Source of the DNA: Solirubrobacterales bacterium
GTDB taxonomy: Bacteria; Actinomycetota; Thermoleophilia; Solirubrobacterales; Solirubrobacteraceae
Assembly (NCBI GenBank): GCA_013695395.1
Contig: JACDAP010000160.1
Span: 1 to 8,219, forward strand
Direction: 5' to 3'
DNA length: 8,219 nucleotides
Part shown: one piece after another, positions 6,874-8,219 of the stretch
Numbering within the stretch: position 1 is the first letter of the stretch
Layout of the letters: each line of letters starts with the position of its first letter
Notes under the pieces: generated by a model
Told to the model about the DNA's origin: nothing
The model's input: only the letters and a program-made list of their open reading frames with translations
The model's database searches: none
Program-made: the position numbers and the translations under genes

Positions 6874-7689
6874 GGGAGCGCCGAAGCGCTCTTCGCGCTC
6901 GCTCTCCTTCTCGCTCTCGGCGAGCGCACGCACGAACAGGTAGGCCAGCGCGATCCCCATGACCACGGACTGCTCGATCGCCATGATCGCGCCGGCGACC
7001 GCCTGGTCGTCGCCCTCGGTCAGGCCCCAGACCCGCGGCGCTCGCGCGTAGAAGTCGTAGAGCGTCGTCGGCGCGAAGGTGATCGCGATCCCGATGAACG
7101 AGACGAAGAGCTTCGTCACGAGCATGTAGACGACCGGGCCGAACGGGCCGATCGAGATTCGGCTGCGGATCGGCGAGAGCAGGTGCCACCAGTAGAGGAG
7201 CCCGGCGTTGAGGAACAGGATGTGCTCGAGCACGTGCACGTTCCGGTTCTCCAAGGCCAGGTCGTACAGGGCCGGGATGTGCCAGACCGCCATCGTCACG
7301 ACGTAGAGCACGACGGCGAAGCCCGGGTGGGCGAGGAAACCCGCGCGGCGCTCGAGCACCTGGACCCGCCGCGTGATCGGCCGCATCAGGCCCTTGGTCA
7401 GCGAGAGCATCAGGAGGATCGGGACCAGGTCGAGGATCAGGACGTGCTGCACCATGTGCATCAGGAAGAGCTGCTCGCCGAGCCGGTCGAGCGGTGAGAT
7501 CAGCGCCGCGCCGAGCACGAGCATCGCGCCGAGGAACGCCACGAGCCGGCCGACGCTCACGTCGCGGGTGCGCGGATCGGCCCGGACGGCCGACCAGCGC
7601 CGCACGTAGAGGTACGTGACGAGCACGATCAGCGCGATGGGGCCGGGCGCGAAGGTCCACGAGGAGTCGGCGGCGGCGGCGAGGACCAC
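6871..7689 (-). CDS. ctaG: CtaG-type cytochrome c oxidase assembly membrane protein
   Basis: This 272-residue integral membrane protein belongs to the caa3-type CtaG family, whose members help assemble the copper-containing haem-copper oxidase in the cytoplasmic membrane. About seven hydrophobic segments are visible, at roughly 17-32, 48-64, 78-98, 120-138, 152-172, 186-206 and 230-254, followed by a charged tail (AESEKESEREERFG). Conserved histidine motifs lie in or near the membrane and could hold copper: LMHMVQHVLILD (76-87), AVWHIPALYDLAL (134-146), HVLEHILFLNAGLLYWWHL (152-170). The GTG at 7689 is chosen because residues upstream in this frame are low-complexity, belonging to comF read in another frame. 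It lies 7 bp after the comF stop, so the two may be cotranscribed. CATAGT 6 nt before the GTG could also give a separate leaderless transcript. No oxidase subunit genes are in the window. Confidence 0.88.
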   Translation of the reverse strand: MVLAAAADSSWTFAPGPIALIVLVTYLYVRRWSAVRADPRTRDVSVGRLVAFLGAMLVLGAALISPLDRLGEQLFLMHMVQHVLILDLVPILLMLSLTKGLMRPITRRVQVLERRAGFLAHPGFAVVLYVVTMAVWHIPALYDLALENRNVHVLEHILFLNAGLLYWWHLLSPIRSRISIGPFGPVVYMLVTKLFVSFIGIAITFAPTTLYDFYARAPRVWGLTEGDDQAVAGAIMAIEQSVVMGIALAYLFVRALAESEKESEREERFGAP

Positions 7690-7701
7690 GGCTCGACTAT
7701 G
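7690..7701 (-). promoter_or_regulatory. Candidate leaderless -10 element for ctaG
   Basis: On the minus strand, CATAGT (7701-7696) is a close match to the -10 consensus and ends 6 nt before the GTG start of ctaG. A transcript from it would have no leader. It overlaps the comF stop codon and has no obvious -35, so it may be coincidental. Confidence 0.35.
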
Positions 7702-8219
7702 GCAGCGCTCTTGCGTAGGCGAGCGCCACGACCCGCTTCGCGCCCCCCGCGCCGAGCGCCGTGGCACAGGCGTCGAAGGTCGCTCCCGTCGTGTGGACGT
7801 CGTCGACGAGGACGCACAGGGCCGGGACGCGCGCCCCCGGGCGGATCCGCAGCTCGATCCGCCCGTCGGCCAGGCGCTCCGCCCGGCTGCTGCCTCGCTG
7901 CCGGGAGGCATCGCCGATCCGTTCCAGGCACGGCGTGAGGCGGCCGACCCCTCGCGCCGCGAGCCCGCGGGCGAGCAGCTCCGCCTGGTCGAACCCACGT
8001 GCTCGCGCGCGAGAGGCGGCGGTGGGGACGGGGACGAGCGCCGGGCCCGACGGCGGCTCGTATTCGAGGTTCCGTTCGCTCGGCGCAGTGAAGCTCGAAG
8101 GCTGCCCGAGCCTGGCGGCGGGCTCGAGGTTCCGGTGGCCTGGCGAAGCGAAGCGCGAATGCCGCGGGTCGGCGGCCGGCGCCAGCAGCCACAGCGGCGC
8201 CAGCGCCATGGCCGCGACC
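7697..8219 (-). CDS. comF: ComF-family phosphoribosyltransferase (5' partial) with an in-frame repeat insertion
   Basis: This is the C-terminal part of a ComF-like protein, a type I phosphoribosyltransferase-fold family linked to DNA uptake and often annotated as an amidophosphoribosyltransferase. The frame continues as V-A-A before the Met at 8209 to the window edge, so the true N-terminus, normally with a cysteine zinc-finger, is outside. Counting from that Met, the ComF signature ALVPVP is at 57-62, followed by RARARGFDQAELLARGLA (67-83), QRGSSRAERLA (104-114) and the PRPP loop VLVDDVHTTGAT (133-144). Between APLWLLAPA and ALVPVP, where the family normally has a short link, sits a segment of about 40 residues (14-56). 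It is made of two 20-residue repeats (F20...RNLE 26-29 and F40...RNLE 46-49). The stop lies 7 bp before ctaG. The function is inferred from the family only. Confidence 0.85.
   Translation of the reverse strand, partial: VAAMALAPLWLLAPAADPRHSRFASPGHRNLEPAARLGQPSSFTAPSERNLEYEPPSGPALVPVPTAASRARARGFDQAELLARGLAARGVGRLTPCLERIGDASRQRGSSRAERLADGRIELRIRPGARVPALCVLVDDVHTTGATFDACATALGAGGAKRVVALAYARALP
8061..8165 (-). repeat. 60-bp-period tandem repeat translated inside comF
   Basis: Plus-strand segments 8061-8100 and 8121-8160 match at about 29 of 40 positions, at an offset of exactly 60 bp, which preserves the comF frame. The shared core is CGAGGTTCCG, followed by GGCG.AG.GAAGC.CGAA. The first unit carries the inverted pair TTCGAG (8063-8068) and CTCGAA (8094-8099). 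This looks like a mobile or expandable palindromic element inserted in coding sequence, like the Rickettsia palindromic elements. Confidence 0.6.

Noticed and set aside
7690..7998. N-terminal extension of ctaG to 7998
   Set aside because: The extra residues are Ser/Arg/Gly-rich and overlap the conserved PRPP-loop region of comF in another frame; the GTG at 7689 fits the CtaG family start.

Overview
The window is very GC-rich (about 70% by eye), and nearly every third codon position is G or C. The genes use GTG as well as ATG starts and lie almost end to end. Three features suggest a high-GC Actinomycetota, perhaps Thermoleophilia/Solirubrobacterales: a UDPGP-type (eukaryote-like) UTP-glucose-1-phosphate uridylyltransferase, a caa3-type CtaG, and mannose-metabolism genes beside ahcY. 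Mycobacterium tuberculosis also keeps manB/pmmA/manA genes not far from sahH. The lineage is an inference from gene content; there is no rRNA or other marker in the window.

Layout. Positions 2-913 (+) hold the 3' part of a nucleotidyltransferase with a left-handed beta-helix tail (mannose-1-phosphate guanylyltransferase-like). Positions 914-1095 are intergenic and carry two copies of a hairpin-forming repeat with a 60-bp period. Positions 1096-2166 (+) encode a bifunctional phosphoglucose/phosphomannose isomerase. After a 77-bp gap with a MerR-type operator/promoter, a small MerR regulator (2244-2630, +) overlaps the start of a complete long-type S-adenosylhomocysteine hydrolase (ahcY, 2627-4084, +) by ATGA. 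Next, 37 bp on, is a second SAH-hydrolase homologue (4122-5405, +) of the shorter archaeal/Thermotoga type, whose catalytic Lys/Asp/Asn cluster is replaced. A uridylyltransferase (5448-6842, +) follows, with a leaderless-looking promoter. On the minus strand, a comF-like phosphoribosyltransferase (7697-8219, 5' end outside the window) and ctaG (6871-7689) form a tight pair that converges on the uridylyltransferase. The two converging TGA stops form the outer bases of one perfect inverted repeat.

How the genes fit together. The guanylyltransferase, the isomerase and the uridylyltransferase can supply GDP-mannose (or a related GDP-sugar) and UDP-glucose for glycan synthesis. The merR-ahcY-ahcY2 block handles S-adenosylhomocysteine, the by-product of methylation, and looks like one regulated unit. 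The comF-ctaG pair is unrelated (DNA uptake/phosphoribosyl transfer, and cytochrome oxidase assembly).

Most unusual points: the SAH-hydrolase paralogue with altered active-site residues; the MerR regulator coupled to ahcY; and two 60-bp-period tandem repeats, one intergenic and one translated in frame inside comF, which may belong to one diverged repeat family.
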